NCBI GenBank assembly: GCA_029880325.1 | Contig: JAOUOP010000042.1 | Location: 1 to 64,000, forward strand | Source: Myxococcales bacterium | GTDB taxonomy: Bacteria; Myxococcota_A; Polyangia; Polyangiales; JAFGIB01 | Direction of reading: 5' to 3' | Length of the DNA: 64,000 nt | Part shown: piece by piece, positions 44,991-53,676 of the stretch | How positions within the stretch are numbered: position 1 is the first letter of the stretch | Layout: every line of letters starts with the position of its first letter | Made by a program: the position numbers and the translations under genes | The notes under the pieces: model-generated | What the model was told of the DNA's origin: nothing | Seen by the model: only the letters and a program-made list of their open reading frames with translations | Databases searched by the model: none

Positions 44991-47900
44991 AGCATCCGCT
45001 CCAGCTCGGCGAGTTCAGGGATCGCTCCTGCCATACCGAGCAGCCGACGCGCTTCCTTCCATGCGAGGCGTCGGCGAGGGTGCTGCTTCGAAAAGGTGCG
45101 GGTGAGTTCGAGCTGGAGCAAACCCTCATCATAGGGCATGGCACAGTGGCGTGCATGAGCGAGGGCCTCGTTGAGCAAGCGTATCGCCTTGCGCCTACGC
45201 CCCGTCCCCAGAAGGTAGCGAGCACGCAGCCAGCAGGCGCGCGCTCTCGCGATCGGAAAACTACGTGCGAAGCGGTCCAGCACGCGTAGGGCCCGACGGG
45301 CCTGCGGTCGGCTTCCGAGTTCGACCAATGTCTCGGCTGCCCCTGCGTAGCCTTCGAGCGCGTAGAAGTTCATCGGGGGAATCGTCTGCATTCGTATGAG
45401 GCAGGCCGCCGCTAGCTCTCGGGCGGCGCTCAGTTGGCCACTTCCGAGCAGGACCTTGGCCCGAAGCCCATCGAGCCAGATCGCATCCGCGGCTCCACAT
45501 TTGTCGACGTACTCGTGCGCATCTTGAAGCCAGTGGTTCGCGTCGTCGAACCCACCCTGCCGGCATGCAACTTCGGCTCGCTCCACGAGGGCCCAGCAGA
45601 GGAGCTGAGGATCCTCCCGGTGCTGCACTTCCTGAAAGAACCGGTTCCGCTCGTGAGCTGCAGCCTCTGGTCGACCCGCAGGCAGCAGGACGATGCCCAG
45701 CAGTGATTGAAAATCGAGCCAGCGCCTCTTGTCACCCAGTTGTTCGCTCCACTTCAGACCTTCTCGAATTAGGTTCAAGGCCAAGTCCCATTCGCCGAGG
45801 CTCGCCCTATGCAGGGTGAAGTAGATTTGTACCAAGGCGCGATCGGAAAGCGCAGGGATTCCGGACATGACGTCACGGGCCAGTTGGTCGTACTTGCGCG
45901 CGAGCCCGTGGAGGCCAAGGATGCCGCAGGTTGTACCGAATAGGCCGTAGCCGCGTGCGAGCTGCGAGCACGGGCCGATGCGTTCCGCGTGGTTGAGGCC
46001 GCTGACATTCGCGAACAAGCCTTCCTGCATGGCGTTCGTGAAATACGCGAGCTGAGCCAGTGCTTCGTAAGACGCGGCGATCTCCCGGTAGGTCCTCGCG
46101 CTCGAACCGGGCGGGCTCGGGGGAGGTCGGAGACGATGAGCGAACTGCAAGCCCAGGGCCCTGAGCGTGGCGAGTTGCAGGATCCGTCCGTCGCCGGGTA
46201 GAGGGCGGCCCAAAAGCGACAGGGCGCGCTCGAGGTGAGGGCGGCTGCGATCGAAGTTGCCCGCACGCAGATGGGCCTCGGCGATGCGTCGTTCCCAACT
46301 TGCGACGCGCAGCGAGGGGATTTCGACGAGTGCCTGCTTGACGAGGTCGAGTGCCGACGCGAACAAGGCGCTCGCATCTCGGTGGGCGCCGCGTTCGAGC
46401 CCTTGATCGCCGGCCTCTTCAAAAAAATCGGCGGCACGCTCGTAGTTGGAAGCGCGCCTCCAGTGGTGGGCGATGAGTGCCGTCGCAGGGCCGCGGATCG
46501 AGCCCTGCCTGCGTTCCAGTTCCTTTGCAACAGCTGCATGCAGCGAACGCCGCTGCGCGAAGGGAAGCAAGGCATAAGCGGCTTCTTGAATTACCTGGTG
46601 GTGAAAGGCGAAGCGATCTACCTGTTCGTGCAAGATCTCGAGTACGCCGTCTTTGGCAAGCCGAGTCAACAGTCGACGTAGCGCGTCTCGATCGCTGCTC
46701 AGAGGATGCACCGTGGACAGCAATTCAAAGTCGAAGCGCTGCCCCAACACGCTTGCAATTTTGAGTGCCAGCTGTGCATCGGGATGCATGCGATCGATGC
46801 GATTTGTGGCCAACCCCTGCAACGTTCTGGGAATCGTATCCGGGAGGTCGCCGCCCATCTCGGGATCGAAGACCACCCGATTGCGATCGCGCAGGAGCAC
46901 GCCTGTTTCGAGCATCTCGAGCGCGTATTGCACACTGAAAAAGGGGTTTCCGCCTCCTTTTTCCTGGATTCGCTCGGCAACCGCCGTCGGCAGCCGAGCC
47001 GCATCCAGGTGGGCACTGACGAGGGTGGCGGTGTCAGGAACGCCGAGCGCTTCGAGCTTCAGTTTGTGGGGCTCGGCTCCCTCGAAGATCGCAGCGATTG
47101 GATCGGAGTTTTTTCGATCACCCCGTGCGGTGACGACGATCAGGGCTCGTTCGAAGCGCTGCTGCAGGAGTTTGATCAAATCGACCGAAGCAGCGTCGAT
47201 CCATTGGGCATCTTCGATCACGAGCAGAAACGGATCGTCACCGTGGCAGTTTTCGAAGATTCCCTTTAGCAGTGCTCGGGTGTTTTCGGCGAGCGCTTCA
47301 CCTTCCATACCGGACGTGATGTCCGTGTCCATCAGGGGCAGCGGAAGGACCCCCTTGATGAGGGGAGCGAGCCGCAGCAGCTCGGGGCGTTCCCCAATTC
47401 GCGCGAGAAAGCACCTCGCCTGTTCTTCCGCGCTTGCTGCTGGATCGAGGTCCAGAAGATCGGCGAGCACGGTGCGCATTGCAAAATAGGAGGTTGTCGT
47501 TTCCAGCGCACTTGTATGGGCGACGCGAGCTTTCACTCCCACGGCTTCGGCTTGCCGTACGACCTCCCGCACGAAATGGGACTTGCCCATGCCGGCCTCT
47601 CCTTCGACCAACACGGGTGGTTGCCGTCCGCGAATTACTCCATCGACATAGCCCCGAAGCTCAGCGAGTTCGGCCGAGCGCCCGACAAGGGGTGAGCGGT
47701 TTGGGGCAGGAGGCAGCGAGTTCGACCGTCTTGTCACTCGATAGAGGGCGACTGCTTCTCGGACGCCTTTGATCCTCTGGACGGGCAGCGCTTCGAGTGC
47801 CTGTTCGGCCTGGGCGGCGTCGCGAGTGGCGCGATCACAAAGCACCTCACCTTTCGCCATCTGCATCAGGCGAGCACTCAGATTCATGATGTTGCCCATG

Positions 47901-49006
47901 ATGGCGTACTCGCGGCGCCGGTCGCTACCGACGGGGCCGCAGAAGGCACGCCCGGTGGCGATGCCGATGTTGGCCTCAAGACCGAGAGGTCTCAGTCTTT
48001 CGCGTAGCCGCGGGGCCACGTGTAGGGCGCGGGCCGCATCGTCCTCGTGCATGTGCGGCGGGAGGCCAAATGCGATGATCATCACGGTCCCCTTGTCGTC
48101 GATGACGAGTTGGTGGAGGCAACCGTCAAGGGGTTCGATGGCTTCGAGCAGCGCGTGGACGGCCGTGTCGAGTGTCTGGGCAAGCCCGGTGGCCGCGTCC
48201 TGCAGGCCCTCGAGGTTGACGAAGAGCACCGTGACTTGCCGCAATTCCCCGAGCCATCCGCCCTGTCCGGCCTCCAGGCGTGACCGAATCATGGCGGGCA
48301 GGTAGCGACGGACAGGAGCGGTGGCGAACGCCTGGCGGGGAGGGATGGCACGGAGAGCGAGCGCGGGGTGTGATGATTGGACGCGGACGTAGCCCTCGCG
48401 CAGGTGCTCGCTCTCAAAGGAACCAGATAGCAGCGGTGCCACCTTCCCACAGACAACGACCTGTCCAGGCCCCGCCAGTGCGGTGGCCGTGCCCACCTTT
48501 GCCAAGGGTCCACCGCCGAGGGCGAAGAACCAGCGCTCGCCAGTTCCGCGCAAGTGCAGGGCCGTGGCCCGTCCGATGGACACACCGATGCGCAGCGACA
48601 GTGGCACCTCCGGCTGAGGTCTTTGCCTATCGAGTTCCCGCTGCACCGCCAGGGCGCAGTCGACGGCGGCAGTAGCCGCACCGGCATCGGCGTCAGCGAA
48701 GTCGGCGACGGGAAAGTGCGCCAGAATTCCGTCGCCGCTGAAGCTCACGACATCCCCTCCTCGGCTGGCTACCATGTCCACCAGACGGCCGAAGTATGCG
48801 TTCAGCAACGAGTTCAACTGCTCGACGCCCTCCGGCCCCGTGCAGCTGATGCGGTCCGCAATCGGCGTAAACCCGACGATGTCCGCGAAAATCAAGGCGG
48901 AGCTACACGGCTCTGCCACCGCCGAGGGCAGGGTCTCGGTCCCTGTCGGGTAGCGGTTGGTCACTACCGCGGGCAGAAAACTCCCGAGTGCCTCCGAATC
49001 CGACAT
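44987..49006 (-). CDS. adenylate/guanylate cyclase-type regulator with AAA ATPase and TPR-like repeats
   Basis: This 1339-residue protein starts at ATG 49006. A class III cyclase domain (about 35-215: LIFADIVGFTPIADRIS, SFSGDGILAHF) is followed by a second, more degenerate one (about 250-440: VTVLFVNLEGL, IGIATGRAFCGPVG). Next comes an AAA/STAND ATPase with Walker A GEAGMGKSH (about residue 470) and Walker B LLVIEDAQWID. The C-terminal 450 residues are TPR-like helical repeats (AHLRAGNFDRSRPHLERALS). This is the cyclase-ATPase-TPR class of large regulators. The first domain keeps the metal-binding Asp residues; the second looks regulatory. It ends tail to tail with the flavoprotein operon and may control it; this is inference. 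Confidence 0.75.
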   Translation of the reverse strand: MSDSEALGSFLPAVVTNRYPTGTETLPSAVAEPCSSALIFADIVGFTPIADRISCTGPEGVEQLNSLLNAYFGRLVDMVASRGGDVVSFSGDGILAHFPVADFADADAGAATAAVDCALAVQRELDRQRPQPEVPLSLRIGVSIGRATALHLRGTGERWFFALGGGPLAKVGTATALAGPGQVVVCGKVAPLLSGSFESEHLREGYVRVQSSHPALALRAIPPRQAFATAPVRRYLPAMIRSRLEAGQGGWLGELRQVTVLFVNLEGLQDAATGLAQTLDTAVHALLEAIEPLDGCLHQLVIDDKGTVMIIAFGLPPHMHEDDAARALHVAPRLRERLRPLGLEANIGIATGRAFCGPVGSDRRREYAIMGNIMNLSARLMQMAKGEVLCDRATRDAAQAEQALEALPVQRIKGVREAVALYRVTRRSNSLPPAPNRSPLVGRSAELAELRGYVDGVIRGRQPPVLVEGEAGMGKSHFVREVVRQAEAVGVKARVAHTSALETTTSYFAMRTVLADLLDLDPAASAEEQARCFLARIGERPELLRLAPLIKGVLPLPLMDTDITSGMEGEALAENTRALLKGIFENCHGDDPFLLVIEDAQWIDAASVDLIKLLQQRFERALIVVTARGDRKNSDPIAAIFEGAEPHKLKLEALGVPDTATLVSAHLDAARLPTAVAERIQEKGGGNPFFSVQYALEMLETGVLLRDRNRVVFDPEMGGDLPDTIPRTLQGLATNRIDRMHPDAQLALKIASVLGQRFDFELLSTVHPLSSDRDALRRLLTRLAKDGVLEILHEQVDRFAFHHQVIQEAAYALLPFAQRRSLHAAVAKELERRQGSIRGPATALIAHHWRRASNYERAADFFEEAGDQGLERGAHRDASALFASALDLVKQALVEIPSLRVASWERRIAEAHLRAGNFDRSRPHLERALSLLGRPLPGDGRILQLATLRALGLQFAHRLRPPPSPPGSSARTYREIAASYEALAQLAYFTNAMQEGLFANVSGLNHAERIGPCSQLARGYGLFGTTCGILGLHGLARKYDQLARDVMSGIPALSDRALVQIYFTLHRASLGEWDLALNLIREGLKWSEQLGDKRRWLDFQSLLGIVLLPAGRPEAAAHERNRFFQEVQHREDPQLLCWALVERAEVACRQGGFDDANHWLQDAHEYVDKCGAADAIWLDGLRAKVLLGSGQLSAARELAAACLIRMQTIPPMNFYALEGYAGAAETLVELGSRPQARRALRVLDRFARSFPIARARACWLRARYLLGTGRRRKAIRLLNEALAHARHCAMPYDEGLLQLELTRTFSKQHPRRRLAWKEARRLLGMAGAIPELAELERML

Positions 49007-49685
49007 CCCTCTCGACCTGCTTTGATGGCAGATCGACGCCGAAAAGTAAAATGGGTGCAGGTCCCAGTTGGCAGCGCCGAATTGCACCGCAATTACGCGG
49101 CCTCGCGGGAGAGCGATCCCACCGAGGTCGCGCAGCAGCATCTCGGACATCACGATGCGCAGCTCGATCTCGTCGGCCCGGTTCTTTTCCTTGTTGTTCG
49201 GGTCGAAGTAGATCTCGGGCCGGTCGCCGCGGGGGGCCCAGCCTGCTCGCCCCGGGCCTGCAGCCGCCACTTCCGCTGCCCTTGCCGCTCCGCCTTCGCT
49301 TCAACTCACGTCACACCCAACTTGGCCATCGATGCCCCCGATGCTCGAGCGCAGAATGGCGCATCGTGATGCACCCGCATGTTGTAGGTCCCATGGGAAA
49401 ACTCGCACTCGAAGTCGCCGCGCTTGCGCGCGAGCCGCGCGGCGTCGAGCTCACTCCGGAACCGATGCACTTGCTCGACCGCTCGCGCCCTCACCTCTCG
49501 GCCCACCACACAACCCCCATCCCAACTTCGAAACGTCAGCTCCCGCGTGCCCCCACTCTGCCGCTATGTCTTCGGCTCCGACCACGGCTGCAGCGCCATC
49601 ACTTCAGCCTGCAGCCCACGGCTGACAACTGCGCCAGTCCGTGGTCGGATCACGCCCTTTCAGACATCGCGAGGAGCGCCCAGAG
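49007..49685. other. gap with possible gene scraps on the minus strand
   Basis: The cyclase frame stays open upstream to 49270 and contains EIYFDPNNKEKNRADEIELR and DLGGIALPRGRVIAV, which look more like protein than noise but not like a cyclase N-terminus. A second minus-strand frame (49509-49306) contains FECEFSHGTYNMRVHHDAPF. I recognise neither. They may be remnants of one lost gene. Confidence 0.35.
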
Positions 49686-50042
49686 ATGATTCGAATGTAC
49701 GGCTACGCCAAGTGCGGCACCTGCCGCAATGCCAAGAAATTGCTTGCTCAATGGGAGCTGCCCTTCGAGGAGATCGACATCACGACCGACCCGCCTCCCA
49801 AGTCGCTGCTCAAGGCACTGCTGGGCGAGGGCGGCTACTCCATCGGGCAGCTCTTCAATCGCAGCGGCCAGGAATACCGCAAGCTCGGACTCAAGGATCG
49901 CGTCAAGACCATGAGCCAGGCCGAGGCGCTGGAGTTGCTCGCGGGCAATGGCCGGCTGATCAAGCGCCCCATCGTCAGCGATGGCACGCGTATGACCGTG
50001 GGCCTCGACGCCGAGCGCTTCGAGGCGGTCTGGGGATGCTGA
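49686..50042 (+). CDS. Spx/MgsR-type ArsC-family protein
   Basis: This 118-residue thioredoxin-fold protein starts at ATG 49686. Near the N-terminus it has CGTC (Cys10, Cys13), the redox CxxC pair of Spx/MgsR/YffB proteins, then KKLLAQWELPFEEIDI, SIGQLFNRSGQEYRKLGLK and the C-terminal RPIVSDG-TVGL. Arsenate reductase ArsC usually has a lone Cys with an Arg triad; the CxxC and length favour the Spx-like branch, which in other bacteria binds RNA polymerase or acts in redox chemistry. Which role applies here is not clear. Confidence 0.75.
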   Translation: MIRMYGYAKCGTCRNAKKLLAQWELPFEEIDITTDPPPKSLLKALLGEGGYSIGQLFNRSGQEYRKLGLKDRVKTMSQAEALELLAGNGRLIKRPIVSDGTRMTVGLDAERFEAVWGC

Positions 50043-50049
50043 GATCCGT

Positions 50050-51285
50050 TCAGCGTAGGGTGGTCAACGCCACCGCCGGGGCCTGACCCAGCCAGCCGCC
50101 CCACAGCCGTCCGCGCTCGTGGTAGCTCCAGCGCGTGGGGCCCCGGTCGCCCGCGACCACCAGCACCTCGCTGCCCTCGGCCGGCAGCGGCATGCCGAAG
50201 AAGCGCTGCGCCACGCCGTCGCGCTGGCCGCCCGGTAGCCGCACGACGATGGCACCCGCGTCGCCGCGGATCTCCAGCTCGCTGTACAGCAGTCCATCCT
50301 GCTCATGCACGGCCCGCGGCTGCACGCGGCCGATGAAGGTCTCGTCGGACTCGGCGAAGAGGCGGGCGCGCGCAGCACCCACGGGCTCGACCGTCGCCAG
50401 TTCCCCATGGCCGGAGTGGGAGGCCACGTCGAGGGGAGGACCGGCCTCCCCGCCGGCCACGGTCAGGGCCGCGCCCAACCCGGCCATCACGGTCAGCGGG
50501 CGCCCTGCGCTCCAGACGCGGCCGACCAGCACCAGCGCCAGAAGCAGGAGCACGCCCCACAACCCCAGCGCCCGCGGCAATCGCCCTCCCACGCTCATGG
50601 CGCCACATCCGACCGCAGGCGTCGGCCGGCCGCCGCTGTAGGCTGCGAGCACACCGGCCTCGTCGTCCTCGGCCAGCGAGCGCTGGTGGGTCTCGCCAGC
50701 GCGCGCGTAGGGCCACATGGTCGCCTCGGGATCGTCTTCGCTCTCGCCCAGACCCAGCACGTGACCAACCTCGTGGGTCAACACGGCGCCCAGGTCATAG
50801 GTGTGGCCGGAATGGTCCTTCTGCCCCTCGGCTAGCAGCCCGAACTCAACGTCCGGATTGACCAGGATGTCGGCGTCGAGCAACCGTCCCCCATCCAACT
50901 CATAGGTGATGACCGTGATGGCCAACTTGTCGGGGTCGTAGTCCCAGCTCTCGGGCACGTAGACGCCGTTGCTCGCGCGCTTGCCGTGATGGCCGATGGG
51001 CTCGGCCGGCTCGTCCTGGAGGATCAGGTCGGGCACACGGGCAAAGCCTCGCCAGGCCTCCAGGGCCATGGCCAGCGCGCTGAGCGCCTGGCCGCCTCCG
51101 AGCAGGCGCTCAAAGCGCTCGTCGGTGCGCGTTTCGACCCGATCGACACTCCAGCGAATGCCATCGCCGGTTTCAGTGCGGTTGATCTCGTAGGCCTGGG
51201 CGCGACCGCTCGCGCCCAGCAGCGCAAGGAGGGTCAGCAGGCGGGTCAGCAGGCGGGTCAGCAGGCGAAAGGCAACGCGTTCCAT
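50050..51285 (-). CDS. matrixin-type metalloprotease with C-terminal membrane segment
   Basis: This 411-residue exported protease has a signal peptide whose hydrophobic part contains a 12-bp tandem repeat (RLLT three times). The zinc motif HEVGHVLGLGES (about residue 170) fits the matrixin/metzincin HExxHxxGxxH-type site, with the third ligand region LGLGES lacking the usual His at that position. The Met-turn is TMWPY. A helix near residue 235-260 anchors a C-terminal periplasmic domain of about 150 residues (FIGRVQPRAVHEQDGLLY). Proteolysis of secreted or envelope proteins is expected. The gene ends a few bases after the Spx-like gene's stop, convergent to it. Confidence 0.75.
   Translation of the reverse strand: MERVAFRLLTRLLTRLLTLLALLGASGRAQAYEINRTETGDGIRWSVDRVETRTDERFERLLGGGQALSALAMALEAWRGFARVPDLILQDEPAEPIGHHGKRASNGVYVPESWDYDPDKLAITVITYELDGGRLLDADILVNPDVEFGLLAEGQKDHSGHTYDLGAVLTHEVGHVLGLGESEDDPEATMWPYARAGETHQRSLAEDDEAGVLAAYSGGRPTPAVGCGAMSVGGRLPRALGLWGVLLLLALVLVGRVWSAGRPLTVMAGLGAALTVAGGEAGPPLDVASHSGHGELATVEPVGAARARLFAESDETFIGRVQPRAVHEQDGLLYSELEIRGDAGAIVVRLPGGQRDGVAQRFFGMPLPAEGSEVLVVAGDRGPTRWSYHERGRLWGGWLGQAPAVALTTLR
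51231..51269 (-). repeat. 12-bp tandem repeat in the matrixin signal peptide
   Basis: GGTCAGCAGGCG is repeated three times in a row (RLLT on the coding strand). The unit is in frame, so slippage would lengthen or shorten the hydrophobic core by four residues. Confidence 0.7.
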
Positions 51286-51483
51286 GCTGATTAAAATTTT
51301 GCATTTACAGCGTGAGCGCGTCCAGAGTTGTGTCCCAATTTGGTGTTACAGCACCAGCGCTTTCACCTATCCCCATACAGGGTAGTCCAACCTGCGATTT
51401 CTTCGCGACCGAGGGCGATTCGTGATACTCCTGCGGAACGCATAGGGCTGGAACGCACCACCCACACAGCCAGGGGAGCCACC

Positions 51484-52158
51484 ATGCCGATCCGAATCCA
51501 GGGAATCCTCCTCATCGTCGCCCTCGGCGCGCTGGGCTGCGGCGCCAGCGAACCGGAAGCCAGCGCCACCTCTGGCGCCGAAAGCGCACCCGCAGCACCC
51601 GCGCCCGCAGCCGAGCCCGAACCCGAGCCCGAGCCCGAGCCCGAAGCGGAAGCCGAACCGGAGCCACCACCCACAGGTCCGGCGACGGTGACCGTGCTGG
51701 CCACGGTCAAGGGCGAGTCGGTGGCCGCCGACGTCAAGCTGACAGGCGCCGACGGCGCCGAAACCTCCTCAAAAGCCGGCCAGGCGATCACCGTGGAGTC
51801 CGGGGTCTACGACCTCCAGGTGACCCTGACCGATCCGGCCACCCTCGCCGACCTGCCCAGCCGAAAGGAGCAGGTCACCCTGGCCGCTGGCGACCAGCTC
51901 GAGCACAAGGTGGACTTCCCCTGGTCGAAGGTCGCGCTCAATGTGCGCGTCAACGGCAAGAGCAACACCAAGGCCACCGTGGAACTGATCCGATCGGGTC
52001 AGGTGGTGGCGAAGGTCAAGAGTTCCTCGGAGCCGATCATGCTCAGCCCCGGGCGCTACCAGGCCAAGGTGCGGGCCGGGGCCTCCGTGATCGAGGTGCC
52101 CGAGGTGATGCTGCCGGGCGGCGCCACGCGAACCGTACCGGTCGACGTCTCCTTCTGA
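51484..52158 (+). CDS. lipoprotein with PEGA-like beta domains
   Basis: This 224-residue protein starts at ATG 51484 (AGGGGAG upstream) with a lipoprotein signal (IVALGALGCG). A Glu/Pro-rich spacer (EPEPEPEPE) spans residues 30-60. Two Ig-like or PEGA-like beta segments follow: TVLATVKGESVAADVKLTG with YDLQVTL, and ALNVRVNGKSNTKATVELI with GRYQAKVRAG. This pattern of a surface-anchored PEGA domain is common in myxobacteria as I know them. It precedes a MoxR/vWA pair by about 90 bases, but a link is not shown. Confidence 0.6.
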   Translation: MPIRIQGILLIVALGALGCGASEPEASATSGAESAPAAPAPAAEPEPEPEPEPEAEAEPEPPPTGPATVTVLATVKGESVAADVKLTGADGAETSSKAGQAITVESGVYDLQVTLTDPATLADLPSRKEQVTLAAGDQLEHKVDFPWSKVALNVRVNGKSNTKATVELIRSGQVVAKVKSSSEPIMLSPGRYQAKVRAGASVIEVPEVMLPGGATRTVPVDVSF

Positions 52159-52251
52159 GGCGGGCGCTGGGGCGAGAGCCAAAAGATTCGCTGCCGCACG
52201 AGGGTTGACCCGCGGGCCGGCAGGTCGTTTCCTGTGCTTTCAGGAGGCCCC

Positions 52252-53676
52252 GTGTCCGACCACCCTGCGATCAAGACCTTCGGCGAACTCAAACAGGCCG
52301 GCTACCGGCAGCGCGGCGTGCGCGAGGAAATCCGGCTGAACCTGCTTTCTTCGCTGCGCAGCCGAAAGCCCCTCTTCAGCGGCATCCACGGCTACGAAGA
52401 CAGCGTCATCCCGGCCATCGAAAACGCGCTCTTGTGCGGCCAGGACCTGCTCTTCCTGGGCGAGCGCGGCCAGGGCAAGTCGCGCCTGATCCGCGCTCTT
52501 GTGCAGCTACTCGACGAGTGGGTGCCGGAAGTCGCCGGCAGCGAGGTCCACGACGACCCCTTCGCGCCGGTCTCGGCCTACGGCAAGACCGCCATCCTGC
52601 AGCACGGTGACGACACCGAGATCCACTGGGTCCACCGCGACGAACGCTTCGGCGAAAAGCTGGCCACGCCCGACGTGAGCACCGCCGACCTGATCGGCGA
52701 CGTCGACCCGATGAAGGTGGTCGAGGGCCGCTCCCTGTCCGACGAGCTGACGATGCACTTTGGGCTGTTGCCGCGCACCAACCGCGGCATCTTCTGCATC
52801 AACGAGCTGCCGGACCTGACCGAGAAGATCCAGGTCGCCCTGTTCAACGTGATGGAAGAGCGCGACGTGCAGATCAAGGGCTACCGCGTGCGGCTGCCTC
52901 TGGACGTGGTCGTGGTGGCCAGCGCCAACCCCGAGGACTACACCAGCCGCGGGCGCATCGTGACGCCGCTCAAGGATCGCTACGCGGCCCAGATTCGCAC
53001 CCACTATCCGAAGACGCGCGAACTGGAGCTCGAGATCGTCGAGCAAGAAGCCGAAGTCGCGGGCGTGGAGGGCATCGAGACCTTCATCCCCGACTTCATG
53101 AAGCGCATCGTCGCCGAACTCACCTTCCAGGCCCGCACAAGCCCCGACATCAGCCAGGCCAGCGGCGTCTCGGTGCGCCTGTCCATCGCCAACTATGAGA
53201 CGCTGGCGGCCAACGCCCTGCGCCGCGCCTTGTACAACGGCGACGGCCAGGCGGTGCCGCGCATCTCGGACCTGGGCGCCCTGAACGCCTCGATCGCGGG
53301 CAAGCTCGAATTCGAATATGCCGCCTCGAGCCGCTCCGAGGGCGAGATCATCGAGGAGCTGCTCAAGCGCGCCACGCGCACCGTCTTCGACCAGCTGGCC
53401 GACAGCCCCGAGGTCTATCAACCCATCGTCGACGCCTTCAACCAGGGGTGGATGGTGGAAATCACGGACATGACCCCGGCACGCGAATTTGTCGAGGGCA
53501 TGGACAAGATCGGCGGCCTGCGCGAGGCAGCCATGAAGCTGGCTGGCGGCGACTCGCCGGCGCGGCTGTCGTCGGCCATCGAGTTCATCTTCGAGGGGCT
53601 GCACCTGTCGAACAAGCTCAACAAGACGAGCACCGAGCAGGGCGCCATGTACGGCGAAGGCGGCAGCCCGGAGTGA
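52252..53676 (+). CDS. MoxR/ChlI-type AAA+ ATPase
   Basis: This 474-residue ATPase starts at GTG 52252, four bases after AGGAGG (52242-52247). Walker A is GERGQGKS (residues 70-77), and a Walker B-type INELPDL and sensor AlaAsnPro (VASANPEDYTSRG) follow, as in magnesium-chelatase ChlI/MoxR proteins. The C-terminal part is helical. It pairs with the vWA protein whose GTG start overlaps its stop (GTGA), the standard arrangement of MoxR-vWA chaperone or chelatase-like pairs. It probably remodels a protein complex using ATP. The substrate is unknown; no bacteriochlorophyll genes are nearby. Confidence 0.85.
   Translation: MSDHPAIKTFGELKQAGYRQRGVREEIRLNLLSSLRSRKPLFSGIHGYEDSVIPAIENALLCGQDLLFLGERGQGKSRLIRALVQLLDEWVPEVAGSEVHDDPFAPVSAYGKTAILQHGDDTEIHWVHRDERFGEKLATPDVSTADLIGDVDPMKVVEGRSLSDELTMHFGLLPRTNRGIFCINELPDLTEKIQVALFNVMEERDVQIKGYRVRLPLDVVVVASANPEDYTSRGRIVTPLKDRYAAQIRTHYPKTRELELEIVEQEAEVAGVEGIETFIPDFMKRIVAELTFQARTSPDISQASGVSVRLSIANYETLAANALRRALYNGDGQAVPRISDLGALNASIAGKLEFEYAASSRSEGEIIEELLKRATRTVFDQLADSPEVYQPIVDAFNQGWMVEITDMTPAREFVEGMDKIGGLREAAMKLAGGDSPARLSSAIEFIFEGLHLSNKLNKTSTEQGAMYGEGGSPE

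Noticed and set aside
49007..49270. Extending the cyclase regulator N-terminally to 49270
   Set aside because: The added residues do not resemble a cyclase N-terminus and include a segment like another protein; ATG 49006 directly precedes the domain.
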